Positions 44,526 through 55,452 of a stretch of DNA of 64,000 bases are shown in pieces. A model generated the notes under the pieces. The model saw nothing but the letters and a program-made list of their open reading frames with translations, was not told the origin of the DNA and made no database searches. Numbering within the stretch: the stretch's first letter is position 1; the number at the start of each line of letters is the position of its first letter. Made by a program: the position numbers and the translations under genes. The DNA comes from Turritopsis dohrnii (taxonomy: Eukaryota; Cnidaria; Hydrozoa; Anthoathecata; Oceaniidae): contig BQMF02000603.1 of NCBI GenBank assembly GCA_027922465.2, positions 153,398-217,397 of the forward strand, written 5' to 3'.

Positions 44526-45202
44526 AATACGCGCTGTGCATCCACTTTTTTCACTTTTTACATTTTTCACCCTGTAAAATAAATTGAAGAGGCAATGCAA
44601 TGGTTCCCCATGATTAAAAATATGATCTGAAACACATCAAAATATTCGTAATAAATCTTTCACGATACGATATATGCAGTAGTAAAAATTAATTGTGCGT
44701 ACAGGTAAACAACAAAAAGATTAAAATCACTGTAACTGTTCATGGAATCCACACCCCAATGTAAATAAAAGCCAAACGCGAAAGTCGTAAAAGTATCGAA
44801 ATGTGAATTAAAAACAATTGCGACTTTCTTTACGAACCCAGACCGTCATGATATTCATTTCTTCATTCGCGTATTATTTGAAAAGTCATGACGCAGAAAC
44901 CCTATTAATACTATAACAAAAACAAAACAAACAAAAAAGTTCTAAAGCGTACTTACCCTAAAAACATTAATAAATCTTCGCGCAATACTTTCGTTGTTGT
45001 CTATTGTTTCTTGATCTCGCGAATAATCATAATCAAAACATTTGAAACGATTAAATGCAATGCAATGTTTTCCCCTAATACTAATCGTAGAAAAATATTA
45101 ACTGCCGTGGTCTGACACTCCATTATGAATAAGTGACCGCAAAAACGACCCGAAATTTTAGAGAGTGAAAGCGTGAAAAAAGTGGTATGCACAGCGCGTA
45201 TT
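44526..45202. repeat. MITE-like element with about 30-bp inverted ends
   Basis: The left end AATACGCGCTGTGCATCCAC followed by TTTTTTCAC pairs with the right end at 45170-45202 with one inserted base. An internal block GAAGAGGCAATGCAATGG near 44586 also occurs at 37017, so a partial relative lies there. Confidence 0.6.
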
Positions 45203-46560
45203 AGGATATAGATATAGAGAACATTTCATTTTCTTGTGCATATTGCACATAATTAATCCTTATTTATTTTCTATTGAACTTTAGTGCTTCTCATGCTTAC
45301 ACTGCACCTGGATAATTCTTCAAAATGTTATGGCGGAGTCTCAGTTCTTACTGACTGCATTCTATAAAGAGGTAGAATGTTCCCGATTTGCGATGAACCA
45401 GTTACTTATTAGAATAGTTTGTTTGTGGTTTAAAATGTTTGATATGCCTGATTTTATTATTTTTACTTTAATTTTTGTCAAAACTACTTTTAATGACTTT
45501 TGGATTTATTTGAAATTTGAATAAACAGCTACTTTTTTCGCTTCTAGCTTGAATCCCATCACATCGCAGTGAATGGAAACCCCGCTTTGTGTTTTATATC
45601 TTATTATATCTTTAAGCATCAATTAAATCACAATCGTACTACAAATGACAGTCAATTAAAGAATTAATTACTTTTCACACTATCAAATCGGCATAAAATT
45701 TTTAACAATAATTTTGATTTAGTCAGCTCTTTATAGTAGTTGTTTTTGTTATTGAATCGACACTGCTTAAGTTTCCCCATCTCCTAATTTTCAAATTTCG
45801 ATGTTTATGTGATGATATCTTTATCGTTTCTTCATTGATCATTTTGAACTTTCGGTATCTAAAAGACAACAATACAAGTGCTTTACTCAGTAATTTTCGA
45901 GCCCCCCAACTTAGGGCATAAGGGTGAACAGGGGTAACAATCTGACAGTATTTTAACTTCAATTCAATTCAATTCTTTTCATGAGGCTACATAAAAAAAT
46001 AAAAACTAACTTTAAGAAACGTATAGACTAACATCAAAGAAAGAAAAGTATTCCACAAATACACTGCCTGGCCCAAGACTATACCACGGAAAATAGCAAG
46101 AGAAACGTATGTCACAAGTGGAAAACAAAATGAACAAAATATATACAAATTTCATAAGACAAATACTCACTAAAATACATGTCACATAGCACATACCACG
46201 CACATCACTTGACAGCAAGACAGAAAACTCCCATACCCTTATATAGCCATACACAATATAAAACATTACGTGACGATAACGCTCCACTAAATAACAATAA
46301 AAAAACGTGAAAAATGACAAAAGACTAAAGCTAAAGTGACGCTATACAAAGGCAGAAAGAGTGACAACAAAACGCACTAACGAGACAGAAATACCACTGG
46401 GAAAGAATATAAAAAACCATAGAAAATAAGGCTGGAACACACATACAGTAAATTAAACTAAATTAAAAAATGTACTTAACTTCTCAACAGCAGTAACATC
46501 TGGCTCCTCTCAAGATAACACCTAATTATCTTGATATAACAAAACAAAATTCTACAATAA
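45203..46560. other. AT-rich stretch without recognisable genes
   Basis: Open frames on both strands are short and without family resemblance. Confidence 0.4.
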
Positions 46561-46599
46561 TATGTTTGTTGGCTCCTGGATGGGGATGGAACTTCATTC

Positions 46600-48800
46600 G
46601 GCTTCCAGTAAAAGCACAAGTTTATTCGTTGGACGTTCCAACTCTTGTGGTTTCGAGGTTATCAAATCCACACTACGCACAACATCATCCTTACTACAAT
46701 GCGTCTTCGTTACTCGTGCCATTCTCCATCGTTTCTGTTCATGCCGTCTTCTCGTAATAAAACTATGTCACCCACTTCATAGTTTCGTGATCATTTCTGC
46801 CATTTGTTATGTTGTTGGAGCGTTTGTACGTATTCTTTTCTATAGCGCGACCAAAATTTGTTGGCCACTTGCTGTATGCGGTGCCACCGACGTCTGCTGA
46901 ACATGTCGACGTAATCAAATTTTCCCGGAGGTGGCAAGATGACGTTCGACGTCATCGTCAGAATATTGACTGGTGAAATGGGAAGGAGACTATTAGCATC
47001 GCTAAGATTTTCGACAGTTAACGGGCGTGAGTTGATTATGCCTTCTACTTCGGCCATCAGTGTTCTGAAGCTCTCGTCGTCAAAACTTCTACCATGCGTT
47101 TGTAGCAATGCAGACAAAATTGAGCGAACTGTTTGTCGCTCCCAGACGCCCCCGAAATTGCGGACTGACGGAGGATTATGCTTCCACTGGATCCAGGCAG
47201 CATCTTGATGTTGTAGGAATGACGTAATTTTCGAGTTGTCTATTTCTTCCCAGGCCCTGCGAAGTTCACTTTCTGCTCCAATGAAGTTGGTTCAATTGTC
47301 GCATCGCAGAACTCGTATCTTTCCACGTCTCACTAGGAACCTTCTAAGTGCCTGGATAAATGAATCTGTGCTGAGTGAGTTGGTAACTTCTATGTGGATG
47401 GCTCTGCTTGCCAAACACTTGAACAGACTTCCATATCTCTCATCTACCATTCTTGATGTGAAATGGACCAGAAAGGTCCACTCCACAAAATATGAAGGGA
47501 GGTGCGTCGTTAATTCGATCTTCTGGAAGATTTTCCATCTGCTGCGATGTTGATTTTCCTCTCAACGACCATCACGTGACGCACATAGGAGTTACAATTC
47601 ACGATCCAGTAGCCACTTCTTCGTATGATATTGATTGTGAATCCACGTCCACCGTGTTGTACATATTTGTGCAGCTGCATGACGATCATAGATGCCACCT
47701 CGTTTTTCTTGGGAAAAATGGTAGGGTGCTTCTCTGAGTAGTTCAGAAGCTGTGAATTTGATAGACGTCCCCCAACTCTGATCAAACCTTTGATGTCAAT
47801 AAAGGGATTCAATCTGTGAAGTTGACTCATTTTCTTCAGTGTTTTCTTTAGCTGAAGCTAGGATTTTCAATTCCTCTTTGAATTCTTCGTGTTAGTCGAG
47901 CTTCAGAATGGTTTTTTCAGCTTCTTGAAGTGCACCACATTGATGACTCGAGTATCCTTTGGTTTCGCCCAAAGCTTTATGGTTGCGACTACCCGTTCTT
48001 TAACGTATCCAGCTCGTCTTCGTGATGTTAAATCGTTTATGAGGCTTTCTTTTAAAGTTATTTGGTTGGCTTTCATCTTCTTTAGCTCTGGGTCATTGTG
48101 GTCTACAATGTACATCTTGTCTTCAGTGTTGGTTGTAGAATTGAGGTCTGGGTTGTACAAGAATGATGGTCCTTCAAACCAGCGTTGATTTTTCAAAAAC
48201 TGCTCGATGTTTAAATCTCTTGACGCATCATCTGCCGGATTTTCCTCTGACGAAACATATCGCCAATGCTTCATTTCAGAATTCTCCAAGATTTGGTTAA
48301 CTCAATTAGCAACAAAAGGCAGAAATCGTTTCTGTGGGTTCTTCAGAAAATGCAAGTACAACTTCGCTGTCGGTATAGAAGGTCTCTTCATATCCCTCAA
48401 AATGGTATGCTTCACAAACTTATGCCCCAGGCTACTTGGTTGCTGAAGTGATGAACGGATACATGAACTGGATCTATTAACTCGGCTGGTTTAAAACAAC
48501 GTTTTACTTTAATTTGTTGAAGCTGTGGTATTTGATCACGCCACTTCACCCATTCGGTTCTATACTCTTTAGTTATTGGATCATCCCATTCTAGCTTCTC
48601 CGCACAAAGTTGTTGTAATAGGATTTTTCCTTTGAGCATAAACGGTGCGGCTAACCCGTCACTGCATACAGTTAAATTTAGTTTCATTGCCGTATACGGT
48701 GGTACACAGTTGTATATTTTGTTGTGTATGTGTATGGTCCAATATACGATGTTGTATATCGTGAACGTATGAATGGGGGGAAGAAGCCTAATGACTAACT
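46600..48800 (-). pseudogene. BEL/Pao LTR-retrotransposon pol remains (post-RT region, integrase)
   Basis: Leftward fragments in polyprotein order. 48740-48412 has the Pao-type region after the reverse transcriptase (FMLKGKILLQQLC). 48360-47903 has the RNase H region with TDSEVV and WRYVSSEENPADDASRDL, the latter being typical of BEL/Pao. 47830-47510 has a zinc-binding-like integrase start with GLIRVGGRL. 47486-47292 has integrase core motifs (CLASRAIHIEV, DSFIQALRRF) and the second catalytic Asp in LRCDN. 47117-46791 has INSRPLT, with the catalytic Glu position upstream in EVEGI, and FWSRYRKEYVQTLQ of the DUF5641 tail, which continues to about 46600. Frame changes occur between every fragment. 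The reverse transcriptase, gag and LTRs are not seen. Confidence 0.75.
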
Positions 48801-48829
48801 TCCGAATTGAAAATTTGCACATTTCTCGA

Positions 48830-49350
48830 TAACTTCCCCATTAAAACTCACCTGTAAATTCCATCTCGCATTTCGTTCTGTTTTTTACACCAATGAATTC
48901 AAGAAAAATATGGTAATTTCAATTTAGCATGTGTACGAAAAAGATGATGGATGGATGGGATTTGTTGTTGTTGTTTACTTGCTTCATGCAAAATAACAGA
49001 AAAAGATCTTGTTTACATTACAATATTATATTGAAAGAACATGGTTCTGTGAGGAGAAAGGTAACAGTGTGAAGTGTCTTGTGCGTTCAAAAAGAATGAT
49101 GTGTGTTCAACAACGAGTTTTTCTATACAGGCCTTGTGTATGAAAATATGGCGAACTCTGGTTGGATCCTTAGTTATTTATAACTAACTGCTTTACGTAA
49201 CGTCACAGTTTTTTCATTTTACTTTCTACTTGCTGAAGAACGATACATTTACGTTTTACCCGAGTTTTGTGGTTAATAAAAGGCTCACAACTTCATGTAA
49301 CTTGATGTTATCCATTTCAACCCACTATTTTAGTAAGTTCAATAGTAAAG
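48830..49350. other. Stretch without recognisable genes
   Basis: I see no gene, only low-complexity patches such as (TTG)n near 48962. Confidence 0.4.
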
Positions 49351-49353
49351 TAA

Positions 49354-49775
49354 GGGGTCAGTCACAACTCGATTTTAGGTTTAGATAACGCCATATGGCA
49401 TTAGTGGGTGGGTGGGTGGGTTAATTCAAGTGACGTTAAAAAATTCATAACAGAAACATTGATATTGAAAATGCTATTTTTTTGCGAGAACACTCACCGC
49501 TGTCGTGGTTCTTTTTCTTGCAAGATTTCCCGATTGTGGTAATTCAGGTTATTTTCCAGTTTTATGGCCGGCTAGTTCTGAATCTATGTATGTTGTTGTT
49601 GGGAGATGGTAAATGTATGATGTTTTTTTAACTAAGCGTTTTTACAGAAATACTCAATTACATCGATTTTTGGCCATTTCTGACATATGACGTTATGAGC
49701 GGTGGGTGGGTGGGGTACTATTCATAACCTCATATGACGTTATTTGAACCTAAAATCGATTTGTGACTGACCCCT
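49354..49775. repeat. MITE, family GGGGTCAGTCAC, copy 1
   Basis: GGGGTCAGTCACAACTCGAT at the left pairs with ATCGATTTGTGACTGACCCC at the right, continuing to TTTAGGTT. TAA flanks both sides. Internal GTGGGTGGGTGGG blocks occur near both ends. Confidence 0.8.
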
Positions 49776-49784
49776 AAATACTAT

Positions 49785-49854
49785 CTATGTTCCTAATTAT
49801 TACGGACAGCCTTCGTTATTACGGACAAGGATCAAAACATTCCAACCGTCTGTA
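49785..49854 (+). repeat. Partial copy of the 37.3-38.0 kb MITE, split by another MITE
   Basis: ATTACGGACAGCC, TACGGACA and AACATTCCAACCGTCTGTA match the reverse complement of 37915-37985. The family sequence continues after the next element as AAATTAAA at 50416. Confidence 0.75.
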
Positions 49855-50413
49855 GGGGTCAGTCACAAATCAATTTTTCGCTTTACTCTCTGGTTTCACT
49901 GTACTGTTATGTTCATCCTACTTACTACCCAATGATATAGTAAATGAAACAGAAATGCTGATTGGATATTTCCAAAACTTTCTACAGCATCAATTAAATT
50001 AAATATCGATCGTTCGATTTCGTCAGCCATCTTCTTCTTTAACTTCTAAACTCTTTCTTATCCAGCACAGTACTAACACTAACATGACGGGACCTGATCA
50101 ATCTGACAAAATTTTTAATGATTAGCTGTGTTCAACTGTGTGTAACAGGAGCATGGATTTTCATTTGACATTCCCTGATTTCATAGTTGAGTGTTACCCC
50201 ACATAACTTTTCATAATGGCAACACAATCATCGTGTTACCCCATCGAAAGTGTGTGTAACCCCAACAAGAAGTTTTGACATTCCCCGAAATCATTTTTTT
50301 CAGTAATGGCGCTCCATATTTCTATTTATAAGTTTCTTAACTTGAATTAATCCACACACCCATTAACCTCATTATGACGTTAGTAAACCTAAAATCGATT
50401 TGTGACTGACCCC
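49855..50413. repeat. MITE, family GGGGTCAGTCAC, copy 2
   Basis: Its ends, GGGGTCAGTCACAAATCAAT and ATCGATTTGTGACTGACCCC, match copy 1. TA at 49853-49854 and TA at 50414-50415 flank it, and removing the element plus one TA restores the continuous sequence seen in the intact MITE at 37.9 kb. This identifies TA as the target duplication. Confidence 0.8.
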
Positions 50414-50419
50414 TAAATT

Positions 50420-50910
50420 AAAGAATTCTATGTATTTTGGTTGAAATTATCCATTTTGCCTAATTTCTTTGTTCCTTAATCTGCAGAAGTCCATTGAACA
50501 TGAAAAAGATGTTCAGTATTCCATGTATTTTGGTTGAAGTTATTCATTTTGCCCCATTTTTGTGTTCCTTAATCCTAAGAAGCCCATTGAACCTGATGAA
50601 GATGTTTAGAATTCCATGTATTTTGGTTAGAGGTAACCATTTTGCCCCAATTTTGTGTTTTTTAATCCGCAGAAGCACATTGAACCTGATAAGGATGTTC
50701 AAAATTCTATGTATTTTGGTTGCAGTTATCCATTTTGCCCCATTTTTGTGTTCCTTAATCCGCAGAAGTCCATTGAACCTGGTGAATATGTTAAAAATTC
50801 TGTGTATTTTGGTTGAAGTTATCCATTTTGCCCCATTTTTGTGTATCTTAATCCTCAGAAGCCCATTTAGCCTGATGAAGATGTTAAGAATTCTGTATTT
50901 TTTTTGAAGT
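50420..50910 (+). repeat. 93-bp minisatellite, about five copies
   Basis: Units containing ATTTTGGTTGAAGTTATCCA, TTTTGCCCCATTTTTGTGTT and GAAGTCCATTGAACCTGATG repeat every 93 bp (for example 50518, 50611, 50704). As 93 is divisible by three, frames remain open on both strands (50494-50907 plus, 51098-50544 minus) and encode 31-residue repeats. I regard these as by-products rather than genes. Confidence 0.85.
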
Positions 50911-51224
50911 TTTCTCTTAACCCTTATGGAGCTTATAAAGGCCCTAACAATAAAAATTTTTGTCACAAAGAAGTTTGTACTGTCGAATGCATTTGTATTT
51001 ATTATTTTCTCTAGGGTTGATAAATAATGAAAATACAAGAAGCAAAATGTAGAACAAATATTACAAATACAAAGCATTATTAATAGGAACATAAACATCC
51101 GTAATCAAATTTGGTAGTTCTGACCATTACTTTAACGATATCTAAAAATGATTCACATTGACTTGGAGGGCAGAGAAATAACGATATTAACATTGTCACT
51201 TTCAAATTGGCTAAATTTCAACAA

Positions 51225-52140
51225 TTTAGTGATGTAGACGCATCTTCCCAATATAAGTTTTAAAGGTAGGAATTCTGTGATACCATAGTCTTTGTAGATT
51301 GTATTCCAAATTAAATTTAGGGTGTGCTCGAAACCATTTCACTCTCGCAACGATCATTACTGAAGAGGAACCAGCAGAAAACAGTTTTAATTCATACATG
51401 TTCGTAATTATTGCTGGTCGTATAATTGCAGATGACAGGTCGATGTCTTTGCCAATCCACCTTGCTTTTAATCAGGTACAGTGTCTTAAACCCTGATTGT
51501 ATTCATTAGAAGACAATATTTCGTTGCCAAGACAGATCTTTTTAATTTCTGTAACACTTCGAGACATCCGAAATTGAAGTGGTTTGTACAGTTTCTCTAA
51601 TAAAACCTCCAAATGGCCAAAATCTATATCAGACAATGCTGCAAAGCCTTTTGAAACTTTCAAAACTACTTGAGTTTCATCAAACTCTAATTCTGCCAAT
51701 GTAATGGGCTGCTAGCCTCGACATAAACTACTGATGTTTTTTATCGACATTGTATGCTGGTCATTTTTAATACGTATGAATTTGAGGATGTCATCTTCAA
51801 GTCATCTTGTTTCTTGTTTGACTGCCAGTCAAGTATTTGCGCATATACTGAACACCGATATCATGATTATTCAAAGTATACGATCCCAAAATGCCATTAA
51901 AACATTCCCAGCTAAAGCACCAAAAACTGTATACTGGCCCATAATTCATCAAGCAATCTCGAAGGTGTAAGTGCATGTGCATATTCGGGGTGCAATTTCT
52001 CTTACCCATCTCTTCTTCAAAACTTATGCAAAACATCTTTAAAAGTTGGTGAGCTTGTTCTATGTCGTTTATGGAAATAGAACGTTGACAAAGTAACTTG
52101 CATGCAGAAACAAACATCAACCAAATAAGAAAATGACGTA
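51225..52140 (-). pseudogene. CACTA/EnSpm-type transposase C-terminal fragment
   Basis: The leftward segment 52140-51797 has the motif NMHMHLHLRDCLMNYGPVYS, then FWCFSWECFNGILGSY, the signature of the DUF4218-like region of CACTA transposases. A second segment (51699-51472) gives more of the C-terminal region, and further family-like sequence (VKWFRAHPKF) continues in other frames to about 51225. Stops and frame changes separate the parts, and the DDE core lies outside or is lost. Confidence 0.65.
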
Positions 52141-52192
52141 GGCGTATGATGATGATGGTCGGTGGGAGGGGGGTACCTATATCATTTTCCAT

Positions 52193-52760
52193 AGTAAAGT
52201 CTTATATTTTCTTGAAAAAGCGCTCTAATTTTCTCTCACCCTCCGTTGCGGATGTTATGACTAAATTCCAGAGTTTGAGACCACCTTTTTGTCAAAAGTT
52301 GCGCACGCGCACATGTGTTTATTTATTTTTCTTTATTTATTTTTTGTTTGAAATGGTATGCAGGTGGTATGTTTTGAAGTATAACTTATAGTCTGCAAAT
52401 TGTTAATTAATGGTTGCTAGGTGTAGGATGTATTACAATAGGTTATGGTTCATTGTTTATTTTTAAAAGTAAATCTTACAATGAAAGTAAAACATAACAA
52501 GTAAATAACAATATATAACCATAGTAACCAAGAGTAAATAATTATATCGTAAAGAAAAACAATTAAAACCAAATTAAAAATAAAATTATTAACCATACAA
52601 TCATAAATACAATTATAAATATTTCTTCACACTCCATATTTAATTTCTTTGTTGAATTGCTGGTTTTATTTCGTTAAAATTGATTGTTTCCAGCAATAAA
52701 TGTGTTGATTTACGTAGTTTTTGTGTTTTCATAAACTTCAATGGATTCTTTTGAATTTGT
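52193..52760. other. AT-rich flank of the virus-like block
   Basis: No open frame of note and no obvious inverted repeat matching the far end near 62450. The left limit of the virus-like block is therefore undefined. Confidence 0.4.
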
Positions 52761-52764
52761 TTGT

Positions 52765-53217
52765 TTAATACTTTAAGACAGTCTTCGTCGCTTTTTCCAC
52801 TGAAAGGAAAATCTCAGTTTTTATTTCATGATGAATTGTTTGTGGACAATATGCTCGACCACGATAATGAAAAATTAACTTGCAATTGCAATATTCACAA
52901 AAACATGATTCACATGCCTGAGAATTTAAAAAATTCACAGGTTTTAATGAATCTAAACAAACATGGCATTTTGGGATAAGTTTGTTTCTTTTGATTGTAT
53001 TCCACAGTTGTAGAGTTTCACCATTTGTAATACCAATAAGTTCCTCTTCATCCTCTCCATCCTCCTCATCCCCATCTCCCTCATCTTGTTCTGTTATAAA
53101 GTATGATGCATGAAAACGGCATTGTCTTTTAGTTTTATCATCTGCTTGACAAAGTTCATTGACAGTGACATTGTTTTCTTCTTCCTCTCTTGTTAGCTTT
53201 GTCAAGATTGAACCCAT
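52765..53217 (-). CDS. Virus-like block: acidic, cysteine-rich protein
   Basis: A 150-residue product of unknown function. The middle is strongly acidic (DEGDGDEEDGEDEEEL). The C-terminal third is rich in Cys, with CHVC, CESCFCEYC and a further Cys and His, suggesting a zinc-binding domain. The ATG at 53217 lies inside the end of the preceding leftward frame, an overlap of 62 bases. Alternatively the two frames are halves of one gene split at the (AAC)n tract at 53218-53240. Either way they are co-oriented and contiguous. I do not recognise the family. Confidence 0.5.
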   Translation of the reverse strand: MGSILTKLTREEEENNVTVNELCQADDKTKRQCRFHASYFITEQDEGDGDEEDGEDEEELIGITNGETLQLWNTIKRNKLIPKCHVCLDSLKPVNFLNSQACESCFCEYCNCKLIFHYRGRAYCPQTIHHEIKTEIFLSVEKATKTVLKY

Positions 53218-53401
53218 TGTTATTGTTATTGTTGTTGCTGTTTTGTTTAATGTAATACTTCAGTAATTCCGTTCTGTCAATAAGTGGTACTGGTAGATAT
53301 TGAAAACAGTAATTACATCGTTTATCTCTATTTAAATAGTAACTTAATTGAATTTCTTTCGGTGTGTTAACTTCATCATATTGTGTAATTTCACCTGACA
53401 T
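53156..53401 (-). CDS. Virus-like block: small protein with CxxC and Asn run
   Basis: An 81-residue product of unknown function. It contains KRCNYCF near residue 28, a run of Asn encoded by (AAC/AAT)n, and a basic Cys-containing tail. It starts 14 bases after the stop of the next upstream leftward gene and overlaps the downstream one, in the tight style of viral gene clusters. It may be the N-terminal half of the downstream protein. Confidence 0.45.
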   Translation of the reverse strand: MSGEITQYDEVNTPKEIQLSYYLNRDKRCNYCFQYLPVPLIDRTELLKYYIKQNSNNNNNNNGFNLDKANKRGRRKQCHCQ

Positions 53402-53414
53402 CTGTATTTATTTT

Positions 53415-53645
53415 TTATGGTACTTTTGTTAATACTTTCTTTGTCACTGCCTTTCCGACTCTATTTAACCGTCTGTTTGTTGCATTATCTTTATACTTTT
53501 GTTTTGTTTGTCTTTTACACATCTTATACCTTTCCTTACCGCATTTATCATTTAAACGTACAAAAGACGGGTGTATTTGTTGTTGTGATAATAGAGGAGG
53601 ACGTGTTTTATTAAGTCGTGGCACTGTTGCTTTTGTTCTTGCCAT
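53415..53645 (-). CDS. Virus-like block: small basic protein starting M-A-R-T-K
   Basis: A 76-residue, very basic product with many Lys and Arg and few acidic residues. Its first five residues, M-A-R-T-K, equal those of histone H3, and a proline-containing basic stretch follows; beyond that I see no histone-fold signature. A DNA-binding or virion-core role would suit the composition but is inference. It lies directly upstream of the two other leftward genes. A second reading frame with the same five-residue start lies just upstream at 53815-53732. Confidence 0.5.
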   Translation of the reverse strand: MARTKATVPRLNKTRPPLLSQQQIHPSFVRLNDKCGKERYKMCKRQTKQKYKDNATNRRLNRVGKAVTKKVLTKVP

Positions 53646-53731
53646 ACCACTTATTGTTCCTGTTTTCCGTATGTGAAAAATTAATAAAAAAAATTAAAAA
53701 GGTAATTATTTAATTAAAAATATAGATTTAC

Positions 53732-53815
53732 CTATATACCGTCTTTTGCACCTGCAACCGCTCGCAGATACCGCAATAAATCAATTGTTCTCGATACACG
53801 TTTCGTTCTTGCCAT
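53732..53815 (-). CDS. Virus-like block: short frame also starting M-A-R-T-K
   Basis: A 27-codon frame begins ATGGCAAGAACGAAA, the same as the next gene except for one base, and gives a basic then hydrophobic peptide ending at TAG. It may be a separate micro-protein, a 5' exon, or the remains of a duplicated gene start. TATATAGG around 53731-53738 on this strand could also be the TATA box of the gene at 53645. Confidence 0.35.
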   Translation of the reverse strand: MARTKRVSRTIDLLRYLRAVAGAKDGI

Positions 53816-53947
53816 CAAATGTTAATATTAACCTTTTCATGTGTATGTTAGTAATGAAAATAAATAAAAAACATACGTTTTCATTTATATATTGTATTAG
53901 GAGGTGTGTAAATATTTTACTTATTTATTTCTATTGTTTTAAAACAC

Positions 53948-53956
53948 TATAAAAAG
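53948..53956 (+). promoter_or_regulatory. TATA box of the rightward arm
   Basis: TATAAAAAG stands about 70 bases ahead of the ATG at 54019, in the gap between the divergent arms. The spacing would put a transcription start near 53978 and a leader of about 40 bases. This is the clearest core-promoter signal in the window. Confidence 0.55.
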
Positions 53957-54018
53957 GGTGAAATTTGGAACCAAAAAGACATAATCAATTGTAGAACATA
54001 GTTGTGTGTCAACTAATT

Positions 54019-55387
54019 ATGTCAAGTATAATGGATGTTGCTGACGAAGTAGGTGTAGTTAATATGAATAAACAAATGACAAAAGCACGTAAACACTTTG
54101 CAATTACAAAAGCAATATGGGAGAAATTAACTGAAAGTGAAAAATTAACTACTTTAAATAAATACAAACAGGAAGTTGGTGAAATTGAAAAAGTTAAAAG
54201 AAAAAGTAATTTAAAAAAGAAGACAAAGAAGGGGAAAAAGATTGGTGATGCTGATGATGATGATGATAATATTGACATTGATTTTAATAATGATGATGAT
54301 GATGATGATGATGATGTTGATGTGGATGATGGTGAAGGTGATGGTAATGATGATAATGAGGACGATATTGTTGTTGTTAAAAAGAAGAAGAAAATCGTTA
54401 AAAAGAATGGTAAAAGAAATAGTAAGAAAAGGAAAAGAGTTGTTGTAATAGATGATTCTGATGATTCTGATGATGATGATGATGATGATGATCATGTTGT
54501 TGGAATCAAAAAAAAAAGTGGTGGTGGTGAGTCGGTAGTAATTAAAAAGAAAGCAAAACGACAAAATATTTTTGATGAAAACGGAAATGTTGCTCAGTCT
54601 TTTGTTATGTCTGAACAATTAAAATTAACTGATAAGTCTATCGATGTTGATTTAATAGTTGGGTCTAATTACTTTAATGATGATGTTGAAGTTCCAGGTT
54701 CCGTTTTTGACACTTCTGTTGGTAGGAAAGAAACACCTTTTAGAACGCTATTTGCTTTGAAAAATGCATATAAGTGTAAGGCAAAAAAAAGATGGTCAAT
54801 TGTTTTACATGTGTGAAACATATATCATTGGGCAGATTGTTGAATTGAATAAAGATTGTGATGTAACACAATATAATGTTGAATCTCTGGTTGATTTAGT
54901 TAAATTTGTTTTCAACCCTGCTACTAAAAAATATGATAAGCTTGTTGTCAAGGGTAGGATAATTTTGTTTACTGACAAGGATAGGCAATTCGTTGACGAT
55001 TTTGGACAATGTATCCCAGCAGGTGTAAAAATGTCTGCTCCTAACTTGTTAAAGCAAGAATTGTTTTTGGAAAAGCTAGACAAATGTATAAATGTTAATC
55101 CTTATTTACTTTCTTTTGCACCTCAATGTGATCGTATGCATAAATTAAATACGTACATGAAGTCTGTACATATAAAACAATTACAACATTCATCATTATT
55201 GCGAAACATATGCGGTGGATTGACAACACAACAGCTGTTGGATATGGAATATGTTGACGACAATGACGAATTAAAATTAAAAAGAATTGCTGCACTGTAT
55301 GGTGAAATGAAGAAATTGTCGAATATTTGGAACAAACTATTGACAGAAAACGGCAGTAAATTAAATCGCGGTGAAGTAACTGAATAA
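54019..55387 (+). pseudogene. Virus-like block: acidic/lysine-rich protein with one frame break
   Basis: Two overlapping frames read as one product of roughly 450 residues. The first (ATG 54019 to 54816) begins with a helical region containing KLTESEKLTTLNKY and continues through alternating runs of Asp and Lys (KKRKRVVVIDDSDDSDDD). It then enters a folded-looking region that carries on in the second frame (to 55387), which has mixed alpha/beta composition. The change of frame falls in a run of eight A (54783-54790), GCAAAAAAAAGA. This could be an indel, an assembly error, or slippage, since the run fits an A-AAA-AAA slippery heptamer. I do not recognise the family. The charged tracts suggest a nuclear, nucleic-acid or chromatin-associated protein. 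Confidence 0.5.
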
Positions 55388-55452
55388 ATTTAATTGTGAC
55401 AATTTACTTTTTATTATTTTAGTGATAAATTAATTAATTACAAAAATCAATT

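Noticed and set aside
50494..51098. Open frames of 137 and 184 codons on opposite strands as genes
   Set aside because: They are translations of a 93-bp tandem repeat.
53415..53645. A viral histone H3 gene
   Set aside because: Only the first five residues match H3; no histone-fold motifs follow.
54211..54618. Minus-strand Ile/Phe-rich frame as a membrane protein
   Set aside because: It is the antisense of the Asp/Lys-rich GAT/GAA repeats of the rightward gene.
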